Origin: DASSUW01 sp963844205
Lineage (GTDB): Bacteria; Actinomycetota; Thermoleophilia; Solirubrobacterales; Solirubrobacteraceae
Assembly: GCA_963844205.1 (NCBI GenBank)
Contig: CAWJNK010000014.1
Coordinates: forward strand, 434,001-498,000
DNA: 64,000 nt
Direction of reading: 5' to 3'
The number at the start of each line of letters is the position of its first letter. Within the stretch, counting starts at the first letter, position 1. Made by a program: the position numbers and the translations under genes. Below are positions 61,619 through 64,000 of the stretch, one piece after another. Under the pieces are notes generated by a model. The model was not told the origin of the DNA. It made no database searches and saw nothing but the letters and a program-made list of their open reading frames with translations.

Positions 61619-61972
61619 TTACCGACTTGTGGCCGTGTTGTGAAAACGCTGTGAAAGCTCTGGCTGGAAGCGGTAGCCGAAGCCGAAGTGCGTATGGATG
61701 AACTGCCACTCCGGCAGGGCGGTCGCGAGCTTGGAGCGCAGCTTGTGGACGTAGACGTCCACCGAACGGTCCGACGCCCGCATCGGTCCTCCCCACACCG
61801 TCTCGTAGAGCTCCTCCCGTGGCACGATCCGCCCCTCCCGGCGCCCCAGAGCGGCCAGCAGGTCGAGCTCCCGCACCGACAGCGTCAGCGCCCGGCCTCC
61901 GGCGAGCGCCAGGTATTCGGACGGGCGGATCTCCAGCTCTCCCGCCTTGATGACATCGCTCGTGGACTGCAT
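61619..61972 (-). CDS. PhoB-type winged-helix protein without a receiver domain
   Basis: 117 residues, a lone Trans_reg_C domain: LSVRELDLLAALGRREGRIV, MRASDRSVDVYVHKLRSKLA, FIHTHFGFGYRFQPE. It closely resembles the DNA-binding half of the response regulator at 56230-57021. Without a receiver it may act constitutively or compete for PHO boxes. It lies between two PHO boxes, one of which overlaps its own 3' end. Confidence 0.85.
   Translation of the reverse strand: MQSTSDVIKAGELEIRPSEYLALAGGRALTLSVRELDLLAALGRREGRIVPREELYETVWGGPMRASDRSVDVYVHKLRSKLATALPEWQFIHTHFGFGYRFQPELSQRFHNTATSR
61629..61661 (-). promoter_or_regulatory. PHO box upstream of pstS
   Basis: Three 11-bp direct repeats read on the + strand as GTGGCCGTGTT, GTGAAAACGCT, GTGAAAGCTCT, i.e. 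TTCAC-type repeats facing pstS. The period and core match PhoB/PhoP binding sites. It overlaps the last codons of the winged-helix gene. Confidence 0.75.
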
Positions 61973-62018
61973 CGCGCCGGAAGATCGAGCAGGGCCGGTC
62001 GCGTGCGGTTACCGACGC

Positions 62019-62051
62019 GTGAAGGGGTCGTGAAAGGCTTGTGAACGGCTC
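62019..62051. promoter_or_regulatory. PHO box between the winged-helix gene and the DUF47 gene
   Basis: Three exact-period 11-bp repeats: GTGAAGGGGTC, GTGAAAGGCTT, GTGAACGGCTC. It lies in the divergent gap, 47 bp from the winged-helix ATG and 35 bp from the DUF47 ATG, so it could control either or both. Confidence 0.8.
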
Positions 62052-62085
62052 GCTCCCGTCCCTGCGCCGCGGCTACGGTGCCGCC

Positions 62086-62718
62086 ATGTGGTCCACGAAG
62101 GCGAAGGAGGACACCGAGCTCCTCGCCCTGTTCGAGGAATCAGGTCGCAACGTGCAGCGGGCGTCGTGCCTGCTCCGGGACCTGTTCGCGGAGTACCCGG
62201 AGCGGCCCGAGATCGCGGCAGAGGTGCTCACGTGCGAGCACGAGGGCGATCGCATCGTGCACGCGATCCTGTGCCGGCTCGCGGAGCGCGGGGTCGCGGA
62301 CCTCGATCCCGCGGACGTGCACGCGCTCGCCGGCGCGCTCGACGACATCGTGGACCACGCGGAGGAGGCCGCCGACCAGCTCGGGCTCTACGGCGTCGAG
62401 GCGCCGATGGAGCAGGCGCAGCAGATGACGGTCGTGCTCGTCGCCACCGCCGACCTCGTCGCGGCGAGCCTTCGCGAGCTCCGCGCCGGCGAGGACGTCG
62501 CCGACGCGCTGAGGGAGATCCACCGGCTCGAGAACGAGGCCGACCGGATCGTGCGCGCCGCGGTCGCCTCGCTGTTCGCCGCCGGGATCGACCCGATGAT
62601 GGTCATCCGCTGGAAGGACATCTTCGACACGCTCGAGTCAGCCGTCGACGCCTGCGAGACCGTCGCCAACGTGCTCGAGGGCATCACGCTCAAGCGCGCG
62701 GCCAACGGGCGGCACTAG
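62086..62718 (+). CDS. DUF47-family PhoU-like protein
   Basis: 210 residues, all-helical, with PhoU-like metal clusters (LTCEHEGDRIVHAILCRLAE; IHRLENEADRIVRAAVASLF; WKDIFDTLESAVDACETVAN). DUF47 proteins usually partner a PiT-type phosphate transporter, absent here. ATG 62086 was chosen over an upstream GTG inside the PHO box. The stop codon is the first three bases of the structured repeat. Confidence 0.88.
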   Translation: MWSTKAKEDTELLALFEESGRNVQRASCLLRDLFAEYPERPEIAAEVLTCEHEGDRIVHAILCRLAERGVADLDPADVHALAGALDDIVDHAEEAADQLGLYGVEAPMEQAQQMTVVLVATADLVAASLRELRAGEDVADALREIHRLENEADRIVRAAVASLFAAGIDPMMVIRWKDIFDTLESAVDACETVANVLEGITLKRAANGRH

Positions 62719-62882
62719 ATGATTGATTCCGCGGCCCGCGTGCCCGCATGGCCGCGTACCGTGGATGCCGGGCGGTGCCCGCGCGAGGGGCACAGTGGCG
62801 GAGCCACGGGCCCCTTCAGCGGGTGCCGATCCGGCGCCGCGGGACGCGCCCAAGCGGGTGCGGGGGTCGTGGAATCAGTCAT

Positions 62883-62885
<3 letters not shown>
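62716..62885 (+). repeat. Structured intergenic repeat, copy 2 (170 bp)
   Basis: Same orientation and ends as 20897-21072. The inner stem ATCGG/CCGAT of copy 1 is AGGGG/CCCCT here, two compensated base pairs; the enclosed GTGGC-GGA-GCCAC hairpin is unchanged. A T-to-C change at base 30 also keeps a pair. The first and last three bases supply the stop codons of both flanking convergent genes. TA lies at both ends. Confidence 0.8.

Positions 62886-64000
<1,115 letters not shown>

Overview
The window is a GC-rich stretch (roughly 70 % or more by eye) with short intergenic gaps, many GTG starts, frequent ATGA/GTGA stop-start overlaps and actinobacterial-type genes (a PknB-like kinase, uvrC-rapZ next to gap-pgk-tpiA, Tad-type pseudopilins). 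It most likely comes from the chromosome of an actinomycete, probably class Thermoleophilia (Solirubrobacterales). That placement is inferred from gene content and style; no rRNA gene is present.

Layout. 1-5.9 kb: end of the tyrosine/homogentisate catabolic genes hppD-hmgA, a secreted EEP-family phosphodiesterase, a frameshifted TldD/PmbA gene, and an ECF sigma factor fused to a zinc-binding anti-sigma-like domain, a membrane segment and a repeat tail. 5.9-11.5 kb: secG, cytochrome c maturation genes on both sides of a tRNA-Gly (ccmF, ccmE, a CcmI-like gene, then tlpA-ccmH-ccdA). 11.5-20.9 kb: argS-rlmH, DUF3467, M48 protease, phosphoesterase, lipoprotein-kinase pair, phosphotransferase, methyltransferase, tgt. 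20.9-32.5 kb: a structured 176-bp repeat, hsp20-marR, VOC protein, the glycolytic operon gap-pgk-tpiA-gpmI, uvrC-rapZ, a glycosidase-like secreted protein and threonine aldolase. 32.6-34 kb: two tandem ArsR-like regulators.

34.6-49.5 kb is a 14.9-kb integrated element. It is bounded by a 16-bp direct repeat, carries a large serine recombinase at its right end, and has split one host gene: the N-terminal half (TadG-like leader plus VanY-type carboxypeptidase) lies at 49.5-50.5 kb and the rest of its lytic transglycosylase domain at 34.3-34.6 kb. The cargo is mostly small unknown genes, three membrane-anchored proteins (two of them related), DUF3644-like and AlbA_2-like proteins, a secreted NucA/NucB-like nuclease and a tyrosine recombinase. 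At least twenty single-base frame breaks fall inside the element, against two clear ones in the rest of the window.

50.5-54.5 kb is the remainder of the host Tad-type locus (two TadE-like pseudopilins with repeated GQA leaders, an unknown protein) interrupted by an IS110-family insertion sequence. 54.6-57 kb holds a STAS protein, an arylamine N-acetyltransferase, a membrane protein and a response regulator. 57.1-62.7 kb is a complete phosphate system, pstSCAB-phoU plus two PhoB-type DNA-binding proteins and a DUF47 PhoU-like protein, with two clear 11-bp-period PHO boxes. A second copy of the structured repeat (170 bp) separates it from a partial ABC-F ATPase at the right edge. The two repeat copies differ by compensatory changes in an inner stem, which makes them the best candidate here for an undescribed structured element.
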